Assembly: GCF_020404845.1 (NCBI RefSeq)
Contig: NZ_JAIOJZ010000009.1
Location: 105,466 to 169,465 of the forward strand
Source: Streptomyces hyderabadensis
Lineage (GTDB): Bacteria; Actinomycetota; Actinomycetes; Streptomycetales; Streptomycetaceae
Direction: 5' to 3'
Length of the DNA: 64,000 bases
The notes under the pieces are model-generated. The model was not told the DNA's origin and ran no database searches. It was given only the letters and a program-made list of their open reading frames with translations. The translations under genes were made by a program, and so were the position numbers. Shown in pieces: positions 49,133 to 58,524 of the stretch (position 1 is its first letter; each line of letters begins with the position of its first letter).

Positions 49133-52100
49133 CTACATGTCGGGCAGGGCCGTGAGCTGGGCTGCTTTCCTGACCGCCGCCGGGTCCAGAGCACCGTTGT
49201 AGACGCGGACTTCGTCGATGGCGCCGGCGAAGTTCTGGCTGCTGTTGAATACCGATCGGCCTACCTGAAGGCCGCTGCTGGTGGCCCACAGCGTGTCGTT
49301 CGCCCCGTGTGCGGTGGACGCCAACTGGCCTTCGACGTAGAGGCGGATCTCGTTGGCGAAGGCGTCGTACACCACGGCCAGGTGCTGACCCGATCCCTCG
49401 CCACTGGGCAGTTCCTGGTCATCGACGTACGTCTGGACCGTGGCGGTGGACGAGTCGGTTTCCGGGACCACCAGTTCCCACATCGCCGGGGTGCTCGCGT
49501 CGGCCGCAGGCCGATACCGCACGGCCAGCCGGTTCGTGGTGTAGCCGGGGATCGAGAACACCGTCTGGGTCTTCTCCGGGTTCAGCGAGGTGAGCTGGGC
49601 CCGTGCGCTGATGGTGAAGCTGCTGTTGCCGTATACGGTCGCCGAGGATGTCGAGGCGTAGTCGCCGGCTCCGTCCAGCACAAGATGACCGTCCCCGACG
49701 AGGGCTGCGGTGTCGAACAGCGGATCCGCCGGCCGGTAGATGGAGGCGTCGCCGACCAGGTTGAGCGCTTGCCCACCGCCGGTCTCCGCCGAGGCCGTGC
49801 CCGTGGCCGAGTCCAACTGCCAGTAGCCGTTGCGCTGGGGCTTGACGGTCATCAGCTCTGCTACCTGCGAGGCCGGGAGTACGCGGTCGAAGACCCGGAC
49901 CTCGGCGAGGTCACCGGTGAAGTGGTCCCGGTAGCCGCTCTTCGCCGTGGCACGTCCGATCTGCAGGGGTCCGTAGGAGCGCCACACCGAACGGCGTTGA
50001 GCGGTGCCCTTGGAGTCCTTGTTGATGTAGATGCGGGCTTGCGGGCCGCCGCTGGCATAGGCGTCGTACACGCCGGTCAGCAGCATCCATTGGTCCTTGA
50101 CCGGGGTGACGCCGGTGGCGACCGCCTTCCACTTCCCCAGTGCCTGGACGTCAGTGGAGGGGAGGGAGAACGCCCAGGTACCGGCGGCGGCGTCGTAGCC
50201 GAGTGTGAAGCCCGGTTCTCCCGTGCCGTCCTGGCTGACCACTGTCATGTCCTTGTCGAGCGCGGTGGGCCGTACCCAGGCACTGACGCTGAAGCTCTGG
50301 GACGTGTCGATGACGGTTTCACCCGCGTCGAGGTAGGCGCCTGAAGTGCCGTCCAGTCGAGCTGCCGCGTCTGCCTTGCCTCCGGGCCCCTCCACTCCGA
50401 AGGTCACTCCTGGCCCGGTGCCGGCCGAGAAGGTACCGCTCTCGTCGTGTGCGTCGGAGTCGCCCACCTCGTCCGCCAGGTTCCACTGCGCCACGGCGGG
50501 TCTGCCCTCGGTGACCAGGAACTCGTAGCGGGCCAGCGTGCTGGGGTTTTCCGCCTTGTCCACTGCGACCACGTCGACCCAGTTGCGCCCGGCTCTGGTC
50601 GGGGTGAAGGTCACCGATGCCGGTCCGCCGGCCTTCGAGGCCACGATCGTCGTAGCGGGTGAGGCGTCGCTGTTGAAGCCGTAGCGGTACTTCACGACGT
50701 CGGTGTCGGGGACTGAGTCATTCGGGTTCGGTGAAAAGGTGAAGGTTCCTGCCGTTCCGACGCCGTCATGCCAGACCGTGTCGGCCGGGTACTGGGCAGA
50801 GATCACGTTCGGCTTGCCCGGTTTGGTCTTGTCGTAGATGAATTCGCAGCGCTGCGGGTCGCCGTCCGTGCTCCACGGTCCCCAGCCGTCTCCGTCGTAG
50901 GCACGAGTGCTCCAGTAGATGACCACGTTCTGCGGGATGGATTCCCGCACCTGGTGGGTGAATCTGGTGTTGGAGGCGGGTGCCATGTACGAGGTGTCAT
51001 AGGTGTACGAGGTTTCGCTGGACGCACCCGGTGCGGTCCAGGCCACCTTGAACTGGACCTTCACCTTGTCCGTGCGGCCGTCTCCGTGGTCCGGGTCCGA
51101 GGCCACCGCGCTCAGCTTCGGAGGCTTCTCGGCGTACGGGCGCGAACTGCCCCACTTGCACGAGCCTCCCGGGTCGGAGGACATCGTCTTCGTCGACATC
51201 TGCCGGGGCAGGTTGTTGTAGCTCACCGAAAGATACGCGTTGCCGCAGATCCGCTTCCATCCGGCGAACTGCGACTCGTCGCCCGCCCGCAGCCCCAGCG
51301 TCATCGATGACCAGCCCTCGGCTGCCGCCGTCTTCACCTCACTGGTCAGCTCACCGCTCGCCCCGCCCTCGAAGTGGAGGTTGGCCTGGCTGGTGCAGGA
51401 CGTCGGAGAGATCGCCTTGTCGACGGTCTGGAGGTAGTCCGACCAGTCGTCCTTCGTCGAGTTCCAGTCGCTGGAGGAGGTGATCGAGTAGTTCTTGCCC
51501 CCGATCCTGTACAGCTGGATCGGTTCAGCGGTCGGCTTGGCACTGTAGATGTGTTCCACCCGGGCAGAGAACGTCGCACCCAGGATCTGCTTGCCGCGGT
51601 AGAACGACACCGGCATCGTGAACAGCAGCCGGCGCACGCCGACGCCGTTACAGGAGACCGGGCTGTAGTCGGTAGGGCACTTCCCCACACCGGCACTCCC
51701 CGAATACTTCCAATCCTGTTCCCCTGGGATGCCGGACATGACACCCGTCCAGGCGGTGCGAGAGGTGGTGCGCTGGATCGGGTCGATCACTACGGGGAAG
51801 ACGGTTTCCTTGCCGGTCAGCAAGGCCATGTCCGGGGTCAGGGTGAGCTTGTCGCCACCGACCTCGACGCCCAGCGGAGCCGTGCGTCCACCGCCGCCGG
51901 GCCCTTCCAGCCGGGGCTCGGCCACCGGTTCCCCGGAGCGCGCCGCGGCGTCCAGGGAGCTGGCAACGCCGGCTGCTCCCCCGCCCTTCGCCGCGAGTTC
52001 CGTCTGCGCAGACGAGTCCCACATGGCTGGCCGGCCGGCCTCGAACACCGCTCCGCCCACCGCAGCGTCCTCGGCCACCAGGGCCCCGGCCGCATTCTCG

Positions 52101-52834
52101 GCGAGGTTCAGACCCTTGGTGCTCAGACCGAGGTCGATCATCTTGAGCTGCGGGTTGGCTGCTGCCTCGGGCGTCTTGACCACCAAGAGGTGGCCGAAGC
52201 CGTCCGCCTCTGCCCGGACTGTGAGGTCGACACCGGGAAGCACCTCGGGAAACGTCGCCGCGTCACCCTCGACGGTCGGGGCCTGCAGGTCGCTGTACGG
52301 CCACGACAGCGACAGCTCCCGCCCAGCGCGGCGCAAGGTCACGAACGGCTCGCCTGCCTCGGCAGCCCGAAACGACAGGTCGACCGTTGCAGCCTTGGGG
52401 CCCCAACTGCCGTCCGCGCGCTTGACCAGCGTCTCGTCGACCTCGACCCACCGGCCGTCTCGCACGGTGTGGATCGGCTCGGCGTACTCTCGCGCGACGA
52501 ACGAACCGTCGGGCTGTGCGAACACCTCACGGCGTTCCGATCGCTGAGACGTCACCTCGACCGGCTCACCGGCGGACTTGGCCGCCTGCACAGCGCTCTC
52601 CTCCGTTACCGCGGGACGGTCGGAGGCCACGGGCACCCGGCTGTCACCAGAGGCCGGCACGTGCTGTTGCTGTCCGGGCAGGACCACGGAAAGCACCACA
52701 GCAGTCAGCGCGGCCGCCAGTACAGTGCGCCCGGCCGTAGCTCGTTTCATACGCCTGGTCACCTGTGAGCTTTCTGCACGGCCTGTGTCGTTGGTGGTGT
52801 CTCTCGGTGCGCTGCGTTTCGGCCGGGTGCTCAT
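49133..52834 (-). CDS. Large secreted LamG-domain protein, RHS partner
   Basis: A 1233-residue exported protein with an N-terminal hydrophobic signal or anchor (AGRTVLAAALTAVVLSVVLP). The middle contains beta-rich segments (GVGVRRLLFTMPVSFYRGKQ, WGPWSTDGDPQRCEF). Two concanavalin/LamG-like jelly rolls end the protein (FSVSAWVRPTALDKDMTVVS; FTISARAQLTSLNPEKTQTV, and AIDEVRVYNGALDP). Its start overlaps the FG-GAP gene stop (TGATG), so the two are coupled. Genes of this architecture regularly precede RHS genes in Streptomyces and probably assist surface binding or display of the toxin; the precise role is unknown. Confidence 0.82.
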   Translation of the reverse strand: MSTRPKRSAPRDTTNDTGRAESSQVTRRMKRATAGRTVLAAALTAVVLSVVLPGQQQHVPASGDSRVPVASDRPAVTEESAVQAAKSAGEPVEVTSQRSERREVFAQPDGSFVAREYAEPIHTVRDGRWVEVDETLVKRADGSWGPKAATVDLSFRAAEAGEPFVTLRRAGRELSLSWPYSDLQAPTVEGDAATFPEVLPGVDLTVRAEADGFGHLLVVKTPEAAANPQLKMIDLGLSTKGLNLAENAAGALVAEDAAVGGAVFEAGRPAMWDSSAQTELAAKGGGAAGVASSLDAAARSGEPVAEPRLEGPGGGGRTAPLGVEVGGDKLTLTPDMALLTGKETVFPVVIDPIQRTTSRTAWTGVMSGIPGEQDWKYSGSAGVGKCPTDYSPVSCNGVGVRRLLFTMPVSFYRGKQILGATFSARVEHIYSAKPTAEPIQLYRIGGKNYSITSSSDWNSTKDDWSDYLQTVDKAISPTSCTSQANLHFEGGASGELTSEVKTAAAEGWSSMTLGLRAGDESQFAGWKRICGNAYLSVSYNNLPRQMSTKTMSSDPGGSCKWGSSRPYAEKPPKLSAVASDPDHGDGRTDKVKVQFKVAWTAPGASSETSYTYDTSYMAPASNTRFTHQVRESIPQNVVIYWSTRAYDGDGWGPWSTDGDPQRCEFIYDKTKPGKPNVISAQYPADTVWHDGVGTAGTFTFSPNPNDSVPDTDVVKYRYGFNSDASPATTIVASKAGGPASVTFTPTRAGRNWVDVVAVDKAENPSTLARYEFLVTEGRPAVAQWNLADEVGDSDAHDESGTFSAGTGPGVTFGVEGPGGKADAAARLDGTSGAYLDAGETVIDTSQSFSVSAWVRPTALDKDMTVVSQDGTGEPGFTLGYDAAAGTWAFSLPSTDVQALGKWKAVATGVTPVKDQWMLLTGVYDAYASGGPQARIYINKDSKGTAQRRSVWRSYGPLQIGRATAKSGYRDHFTGDLAEVRVFDRVLPASQVAELMTVKPQRNGYWQLDSATGTASAETGGGQALNLVGDASIYRPADPLFDTAALVGDGHLVLDGAGDYASTSSATVYGNSSFTISARAQLTSLNPEKTQTVFSIPGYTTNRLAVRYRPAADASTPAMWELVVPETDSSTATVQTYVDDQELPSGEGSGQHLAVVYDAFANEIRLYVEGQLASTAHGANDTLWATSSGLQVGRSVFNSSQNFAGAIDEVRVYNGALDPAAVRKAAQLTALPDM

Positions 52835-54390
52835 CAGCGCACCACCGCCCCGAACGCCTTGCCGTCCGCGGGGAGTCCGCCCTCGCCCGGCTTGTACGTC
52901 ACCGTCGGCTCTTCGCCCGTCGTCCCGTTCCACTTGTATCCGTGCACGGCGTGGCCTTCAGGGGGGCCGTACGGCAGGCCGATCAGCAGCGCACCCGGCG
53001 TTGCCGCAAGACTGGTGCCCGCCAGAACGTGCGGGGCAGGGCCGGGCGGGATGCCATAGCCGGGGTTGACCCAGCTGTCCGAGGCCCCCGGAGCACCCAC
53101 CATGGGCACGGTGTGGACCCCGCCCCGGTCGACGTACTCCTGGGAGTACTCATCACCGGGAACCCCGATCGCCAGCCGCACCGTGGTCGCTGAACTGGTG
53201 GTGCTGGGCGCGGTGTTCACTGCGGCCAGGCTCTGGCCGAAGAAGTCGCCCGGTTGCGTGCCCCCGTACACGTCGGGAGAGTCCTGGGTGATCCACGCGG
53301 TCTCCGTGAACGTCCCTGAAGCCGTGATGCGGAAGATGTGGACCGCACCGGCGTCCACGGTGGCCTCCAGGTCCTCACCCGGCACACCGACCGCCAGCAG
53401 CGATTCGGACGTGGCCGTCGCCCCGGACGGCCGGTAGGGAACCATCGCCATCGACGTGGCGAACCCGTCGCCGACCTCGCCGTCGCTGCTGATGGGCTCC
53501 TGATCCTGGGCCAGACCGAACAGCGGCTTCGGATGGGTGCTGACCAGCGTGTGGCTGAACACGGCCGCCCCGCCGGCAAACGTCTTCGTCCCCAGTGCCT
53601 CGCCTGGTTCGCCGACCGCGAAGTGAGTGGGCGTGGCAACGACGGAGGCGCCGAACCGGTCATCCGGCTCCACGATGCCCGGCACGTCACCGCCCGCAGC
53701 CGTGTCCTGGTGGAAGGCCGCGACGGTCCGTGCCGTCCCGTGGACATAGAAGGCCATCCCGGCATCGGCCACGGTCCCCAGATCCTCTCCGGGGCCGCCG
53801 ATCAGCAGGAACGGAACTCCGCCCGACGACTTCCCGGCCGCCAGCGCGAAGCCGATCCAGTCCTCGTGTTCGGGGGCACCGCCCAAGGGCTTGCCCTCAC
53901 CTTGGAGGTATTCGTTCGCGACCGGCGACGAAGCCCCGGCCAGACCATCCGTGGAGCCGTATATCACCTGCACGAGGCCGGCGTCTGAGTACGTCTTCGA
54001 CGACGTTTCCGACGTCACCGCGAGGTCCTCGTAGGGGATTCCGACCGCCAGGTCGCTGCAGCCGTCGAGGTTGGCGTCGTAGACCGCCAGCGCAGCCCCG
54101 AACTGGTCGCCGCTCTCCACTGCGCCGGGAACTCCGGTCGTGTTCTGGTGCAGGCTCAACGTTCCCTTGCCGCCCCCGTAGACGACATGGACCTCGCCGG
54201 CTCGCTCGTAAGCCCCCACCGTGGCTTCGGGGTCGGCGATGACCATGTCCCGCACACCGTCGCCGTTGAAATCGGACTCCACCCCGGAGGGGCAGGCAGC
54301 CGCCGCTTCTGCTGGCGCCGTCGAGCCGGTCAGCCCGGAACCGGCCACCAGCACCGAGATCAGGGCAGCACTGAGCCACCGCACACGCAT
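52834..54390 (-). CDS. Secreted FG-GAP/integrin-alpha-like repeat protein
   Basis: A 518-residue exported beta-propeller. A signal peptide (LSAALISVLVAGSGLTGSTA) is followed by seven or so FG-GAP blades with calcium-type DxNxDGxxD loops, for example DFNGDGVRDMVIADP and DANLDGCSDLAVGIPYEDL, then repeated GVPGEDLEATVDAG-type loops. It is the first gene of the FG-GAP, LamG, RHS series and overlaps the second. FG-GAP proteins usually bind surfaces or ligands. ATG 54390 gives a normal signal peptide; the ribosome site is weak (GGGGGC). Confidence 0.85.
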   Translation of the reverse strand: MRVRWLSAALISVLVAGSGLTGSTAPAEAAAACPSGVESDFNGDGVRDMVIADPEATVGAYERAGEVHVVYGGGKGTLSLHQNTTGVPGAVESGDQFGAALAVYDANLDGCSDLAVGIPYEDLAVTSETSSKTYSDAGLVQVIYGSTDGLAGASSPVANEYLQGEGKPLGGAPEHEDWIGFALAAGKSSGGVPFLLIGGPGEDLGTVADAGMAFYVHGTARTVAAFHQDTAAGGDVPGIVEPDDRFGASVVATPTHFAVGEPGEALGTKTFAGGAAVFSHTLVSTHPKPLFGLAQDQEPISSDGEVGDGFATSMAMVPYRPSGATATSESLLAVGVPGEDLEATVDAGAVHIFRITASGTFTETAWITQDSPDVYGGTQPGDFFGQSLAAVNTAPSTTSSATTVRLAIGVPGDEYSQEYVDRGGVHTVPMVGAPGASDSWVNPGYGIPPGPAPHVLAGTSLAATPGALLIGLPYGPPEGHAVHGYKWNGTTGEEPTVTYKPGEGGLPADGKAFGAVVR

Positions 54391-54657
54391 AGAAAGCCCC
54401 CGCCCCAAGGGTCACTTCTGAAGCACCTGTGACCAAACTGTGGAGATGAAGTTACATGCGCAGCCATGGAAAGCGTCAAGGCATTGCCTGATAGCGGCAA
54501 AAGGTCACCCATGTCTCCAGTACCCCGCTTGAACCAAGCCCGTCGCCTTCCGACCGCCACCTGCCGGTCGTGTCTTCCACACGGCGCTCTGGCCGCCTGC
54601 CCGCCGCGCGGTACACCCTGCACAGCCGTAACGACCCACAGAGCACCAGGGCACGAG
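54391..54657. other. Intergenic region at right edge of RHS island
   Basis: About 267 bp of lower GC content, presumed to carry the promoter for the three-gene RHS operon on the minus strand. An open frame from 54466 runs in phase into the gene fragment at 54658 but shows no similarity to the intact gene upstream of that point. I see no clear -10/-35 pair. Confidence 0.5.
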
Positions 54658-54855
54658 GCCACCCGCTACCTCGCCCGGCACCACGAGAAACTGGCCCGCA
54701 AGCACGGCAACAACTTCTTCGTGCTGCTGCTCAAGGTCGTCAACTCGCAGGCGTACGGCCCGGACGTGGTCGAACTGGTCGGCGACGTCACCCGGGCCGC
54801 GACCAGCCCCCTGCCGACCCCGGCACCGGCCTCCCGCACCTCCCCCCGGGCCTGA
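54658..54855 (+). pseudogene. 3' fragment duplicate of the membrane-protein gene at 40315
   Basis: These 198 bp align without gaps to 40876-41073, ending in the same stop codon, at about 92-95 percent identity; 61 of 66 encoded residues are the same. No start or N-terminal membrane segment is present, so it is a truncated copy. It lies 9 bp from the stop of the convergent kinase gene. With the kinase fragment at 41151-41309 it brackets the RHS island. Confidence 0.88.
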
Positions 54856-54864
54856 ACACGGCCG

Positions 54865-57051
54865 TCAAGCCCCTATTGCGCAGACCTTGCCGGTGGCGGT
54901 GGAGAGGTAGACGGTGTCACCGACGACCAGCGGGGCCGCGCGGACGGAGGTCTTGGTGGCGTACCGCCACAGCGTCGTGCCGGTGTCGGCACGCAGCGCG
55001 TACAGCACGCCGTCGCCGACGACGTAGACGGTGCCGTCCGCCGTGACGGGCCGGGTGAGGGAGTCGTCGGCGAGGTGGCGTTTCCAGATCACCCTGCCGG
55101 TCCTCGCGTCCAGCGCCCGCAGGATGTTCTGTTCCGAACCCAGCAGGTTGCCGACCAGGACCGTTTCGCCGCTGGCCGTCGGAGGGACGAAGAAGAGGCC
55201 GCTCTCGCGCACCTCCCACAGCTTCTCCCCGGTGGCCGCGGACACGGCGTACACGGCGCTTTCGTCCGGACCGGGGCCGAGGCCGCTGACGTAGACCGTG
55301 CCGCCGCTGACCGCCGGGGCGTACAGGGAGTAGCCGCCGGTGTCGTACCGCCAGCGCGTACCGCCGGTGTCGGGGTGCCGGGCGAAGAGCACGCCGCCGA
55401 CACCGCTGTACAGGCTGTCGCCCGCCACGGTCACGGGGGTCTGGTCCCGGTCGCTCTCCTTGCTCCAGGTCTCTGTGCCGGTCCTCGCGGATGCCGCGTA
55501 CAGCCAGGACCGGGTCTGGAACTCGCTGCCCTCGGCGTCGACGCTGACGGTGTAGAGAGCCTCGCCGTGCACCGTCGGATGGGCGAAGTCGCCGGCCGTT
55601 GACTGGACCCACAGCTTGGTGCCGGTGGCGGCGCGCAGCGCGTGCACGGTCCCGTCGACGCCGAGGTAGAGGGTGCCGCCCGCCGCGGCCACGGCCGGGT
55701 TGACCCGCTCCCACTTGCTGCCCGGGGCGTAGGTCCACTTCTTGTCGCCGCGCTCGGCGGACAGTGCGTACAGGGCGGTGCGACCGGCCGCGTGGACCAG
55801 TCCGTCGACGAAGGTGAGGTTCGCCACGTCGTCGGACACCTCGTCGTCCGCGTCGGCGATGGCGTACGACTTCCACCGCAGGGTGCCTGCCGGACGCGAC
55901 AGGGCGGAGGCGGGGGCGGTGCCGGTACCGCCCCGTCCGATGCCGGACAGCCAGCCGCCCGCCCCGATCCCCGCCACGGCCGCGGCGCCCGCGACGCCGA
56001 GCAGGGCGCGCCGCCGGGTGGTTCCCCGCGCCCGCGCCGGGAGCGGCGCGACCTCCGCCGTGCTCGCCGGACGGGGGGTCAGGGGGCCGGTGGTGCCCTC
56101 CGTCGGTGGTCCCTGCGGCGGGAGTTGGCCCGTCGGCCCGACGGGTCGCAGACCGGCCGCCCTTGACACCGCCCGGGCGACCGCCGGCGGCAGCCAGTCG
56201 CCGTCGGGGCGGAACGGCCGCGCGGTGCCGTCGCTCCCGGCGGCCGCGGCCAGCAGTTCCGTCATGAGACGGGCCACGGTGGGGCGCCGCCCGGGGTCCT
56301 TCGCCAGACAGGACTCCACCACCGCGCGCAGCACCGGGTGCAGGTGTTCCAGGACGGGCGGCTCGTGCACCGTCCGGTAGGCGACGGCGTGCGACGCACC
56401 GGCCCCGAACGGTCCCGTGCCGGTGGCCGTGTACACCAGTACGGCCCCCAGGGCGAACACGTCGGCGGCGGGACCCGTCCGCGTGCCCGTGAGCTGTTCG
56501 GGGGCCGTGTAGCCGGGGGTGCCGACCATCGTGCCGGTCTGCGTGAGCGCGGTGGCCTCGCTGACGGCCGAGATCCCGAAGTCGATGACGCGGGGCCCGT
56601 TCTGCGCGAGGAGGATGTTCGACGGCTTCAGGTCCCGGTGCACCACACCGGCCGCGTGAATCTGCGTCAGCGCCTCGGCCAGGCCCGCCCCCAGCCGCAG
56701 CACATGGCTCACCGGCCACGGACCGTGGACCTCGACGGCCGCGCCGAGCGCCATGCCCTGCACGAACTCCGTCGCCAGCCACGGCGGCGTTCCCGTCGGG
56801 TCGGCGTCGACCACCCCGGCGGTGAAGGCCCCGTTCACCCTGCGGGCGGCGGCCACCTCGCGGGCGAAACGGCGCTGGAAGCCGATCTCCTCGGCGAGAT
56901 CCGGCCGGACCACCTTGACCGCGACCGTCCGGCCACCGGGCGACTGCCCGAGGTACACGCTGCCCATCCCGCCCGAACCGAGCCTGGCCGCCAACCGGTA
57001 CGGTCCGACCTGCTGCGGGTCACTCGCCCGCAGCGCCGTGAACGTCTCCAC
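54865..57051 (-). CDS. Membrane Ser/Thr protein kinase with extracellular PQQ-like propeller
   Basis: A 728-residue Hanks-type kinase. The kinase domain (residues about 16-275) has the glycine loop LGSGGMGSVYLG, VAVKVV lysine, catalytic HRDLKPSNILL, DFGISAV and the activation-segment GTPGYTAPEQ. A Pro-rich linker leads to one membrane segment (LLGVAGAAAVAGIGAGGWL, about 358-376), and then PQQ/quinoprotein-type beta-propeller repeats (ALRAATGTKLWVQSTAG, AVSAATGEKLWEVRES, ALRADTGTTLWRYATKT). The propeller is likely an external sensor. The GTG start is preceded by GGGAGAAG. A fragment of this gene's 5' region also lies at 41151-41309. Confidence 0.92.
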   Translation of the reverse strand: METFTALRASDPQQVGPYRLAARLGSGGMGSVYLGQSPGGRTVAVKVVRPDLAEEIGFQRRFAREVAAARRVNGAFTAGVVDADPTGTPPWLATEFVQGMALGAAVEVHGPWPVSHVLRLGAGLAEALTQIHAAGVVHRDLKPSNILLAQNGPRVIDFGISAVSEATALTQTGTMVGTPGYTAPEQLTGTRTGPAADVFALGAVLVYTATGTGPFGAGASHAVAYRTVHEPPVLEHLHPVLRAVVESCLAKDPGRRPTVARLMTELLAAAAGSDGTARPFRPDGDWLPPAVARAVSRAAGLRPVGPTGQLPPQGPPTEGTTGPLTPRPASTAEVAPLPARARGTTRRRALLGVAGAAAVAGIGAGGWLSGIGRGGTGTAPASALSRPAGTLRWKSYAIADADDEVSDDVANLTFVDGLVHAAGRTALYALSAERGDKKWTYAPGSKWERVNPAVAAAGGTLYLGVDGTVHALRAATGTKLWVQSTAGDFAHPTVHGEALYTVSVDAEGSEFQTRSWLYAASARTGTETWSKESDRDQTPVTVAGDSLYSGVGGVLFARHPDTGGTRWRYDTGGYSLYAPAVSGGTVYVSGLGPGPDESAVYAVSAATGEKLWEVRESGLFFVPPTASGETVLVGNLLGSEQNILRALDARTGRVIWKRHLADDSLTRPVTADGTVYVVGDGVLYALRADTGTTLWRYATKTSVRAAPLVVGDTVYLSTATGKVCAIGA

Positions 57052-57106
57052 CTGCTTCTTCTCCCTGACAGACGGCGCGGGCCCCGTCCGGTGCCCGCGG
57101 TCGCGT

Positions 57107-57805
57107 TCACGGCAGGTGCCGGACGAGGTCGGCGACGGTCTGCGGGCGCGACAGGAACGGATGGTGGCCCGCCGTCACTTCGACCACCGTGCCCGCACGG
57201 CGAGAGAACTCACGCTGCGCGGCCGCTGGAGTGCCACGGTCCTCGGTGCACACCACGTAGGTCGTGGAGACGTCGTGCCATGCCGCCGCCCGGACGGGCT
57301 GCTGGGTCACGGCCAGCGTCTGCCGGACCAGGCGGGCGGCCGCGTCGCGGGCGAGGTCCGGCGGGCAGTCCTGGACGAACGTCTCGGCGAACAGCTCGGG
57401 CTGTACCCCGAACGTGCCGCCGTCGGGGTCGAAGTCCAGGAACGGCGGGGGTGCGTCGGCCGCGAACGACGACAGGGACTCGCCGGGCTCGGGCAGGTAG
57501 CTCGACACCAGCACCAGGTGGCGCACCGCTTCGACGCCCGCCGCCGCCTCGGCGGCGACGATCCCGCCGTAGCTGTGCGCCACGACCACGACCGGCTCGT
57601 CCCCCTCGGTCAGGACCGCGCGCACCGCGGCGACGTCCTCGGCCAGCCCGGGGCCTTCCGGCCCGGCCGACCGGTCGCCCTCGCCGCAGCTCGGCAGGGC
57701 CGGTGCGGCGCTGTCGACACCGTGCTTCCGCAGCTCCGCGGCCGCCGGGTGCCACCACCACGCTCCGTCACGGACGCAGGCTCCGTGCACGAACACCACA
57801 CGCAT
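57107..57805 (-). CDS. Alpha/beta hydrolase, esterase/salicylate-esterase-like
   Basis: A 232-residue alpha/beta-fold hydrolase. The oxyanion region VFVHGACVRDGAWWWHPAA, nucleophile elbow VVAHSYGGIVA (Ser) and C-terminal histidine VTAGHHPFLSRP complete the expected triad. It resembles the EstC/MKS-like group that acts on small esters; the substrate is unknown. AGGAGG lies before ATG 57805. It is divergent from a TetR regulator at 57884, which probably represses it. Confidence 0.9.
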   Translation of the reverse strand: MRVVFVHGACVRDGAWWWHPAAAELRKHGVDSAAPALPSCGEGDRSAGPEGPGLAEDVAAVRAVLTEGDEPVVVVAHSYGGIVAAEAAAGVEAVRHLVLVSSYLPEPGESLSSFAADAPPPFLDFDPDGGTFGVQPELFAETFVQDCPPDLARDAAARLVRQTLAVTQQPVRAAAWHDVSTTYVVCTEDRGTPAAAQREFSRRAGTVVEVTAGHHPFLSRPQTVADLVRHLP

Positions 57806-57851
57806 CTCTTCCTCCTGGAATCCGGGTGCCAAGCCCCTCGATCAACGGTAG

Positions 57852-57869
57852 ACGTAGCTCCGGTTACGT
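57852..57869. promoter_or_regulatory. Inverted repeat between hydrolase and TetR genes
   Basis: ACGTA and TACGT arms separated by 8 bp form an 18-bp palindrome in the 78-bp divergent promoter region, a plausible TetR operator. Confidence 0.5.
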
Positions 57870-57883
57870 GAAAAAGTGCGGCG

Positions 57884-58471
57884 ATGGGTCGACACAAACA
57901 GCCCGAGATCCGCGAGCGAATCCTCGACGCCTGCGTCGACCATGCCCTCGTGCACGGGCTTCCCGACCGCCTCGAACCCTTCGCGACGGCCTCCGGCACG
58001 TCGGCCCGGATGCTGATCTACCACTTCGGGACGCGGGACGCCTTGCTGCGGGAGACGCTGCGACGGGCACGGCGACGCCAGCGCGACTTCTTCGGCGACC
58101 TGATCTGCCCGCGGCCCGACGAGCCCTATCCGGTCACGCTGCGGCGCGCCTGGCAGGTCATGACCGGCCCGGCCGGGCGGCCGTACCTCACCATGTTCGG
58201 CAGGCTCCGGGAGAATGCCGGGCAGCGGTTGTGGCCGGGCTTCCGCCGCGAGTCGACCACGGACTGGCTGGAGCCGTTCGAGGACGGCATGCGCAGCATG
58301 GGCCGTCCTGAACTCGCCACCCTCGTCCTGGCGGTCGTGCGCGGTCTCATCATGGACATCGAGACCACGGGTGACGTCTCACGGGCCGACCGGGCCTTCG
58401 ACGACTTCCTCACGGCACTCGCCCTCGTCACCGAGACTCCCGCGACCGCGGACCGACGCCACCGGGCCTGA
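57884..58471 (+). CDS. TetR family transcriptional regulator
   Basis: A 195-residue regulator with an N-terminal TetR helix-turn-helix (IRERILDACVDHALVHGLPD, TSARMLIYHFGTRDALL) and a helical ligand-binding domain. It is divergent from the alpha/beta hydrolase and separated from it by a short region with an inverted repeat, so it likely represses both genes until a ligand, perhaps a hydrolase substrate, is present. The domain after residue 80 is not specific enough to name the ligand. Confidence 0.9.
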   Translation: MGRHKQPEIRERILDACVDHALVHGLPDRLEPFATASGTSARMLIYHFGTRDALLRETLRRARRRQRDFFGDLICPRPDEPYPVTLRRAWQVMTGPAGRPYLTMFGRLRENAGQRLWPGFRRESTTDWLEPFEDGMRSMGRPELATLVLAVVRGLIMDIETTGDVSRADRAFDDFLTALALVTETPATADRRHRA

Positions 58472-58524
58472 CCAGCGGGCCCTTACGGGTGCGGCAGGCC
58501 GGGGCCGGGGGCGGGGGGAGACGG

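Noticed and set aside
44636..50344. 1902-codon plus-strand frame opposite the RHS and LamG genes
   Set aside because: It is an antisense shadow of the RHS and LamG coding regions, which have clear repeats and HINT motifs on the minus strand.
54466..54855. 129-codon gene spanning the right edge of the RHS island
   Set aside because: Only its last 66 codons match the intact gene at 40315. The first part has no similarity, so it is treated as a truncated copy.
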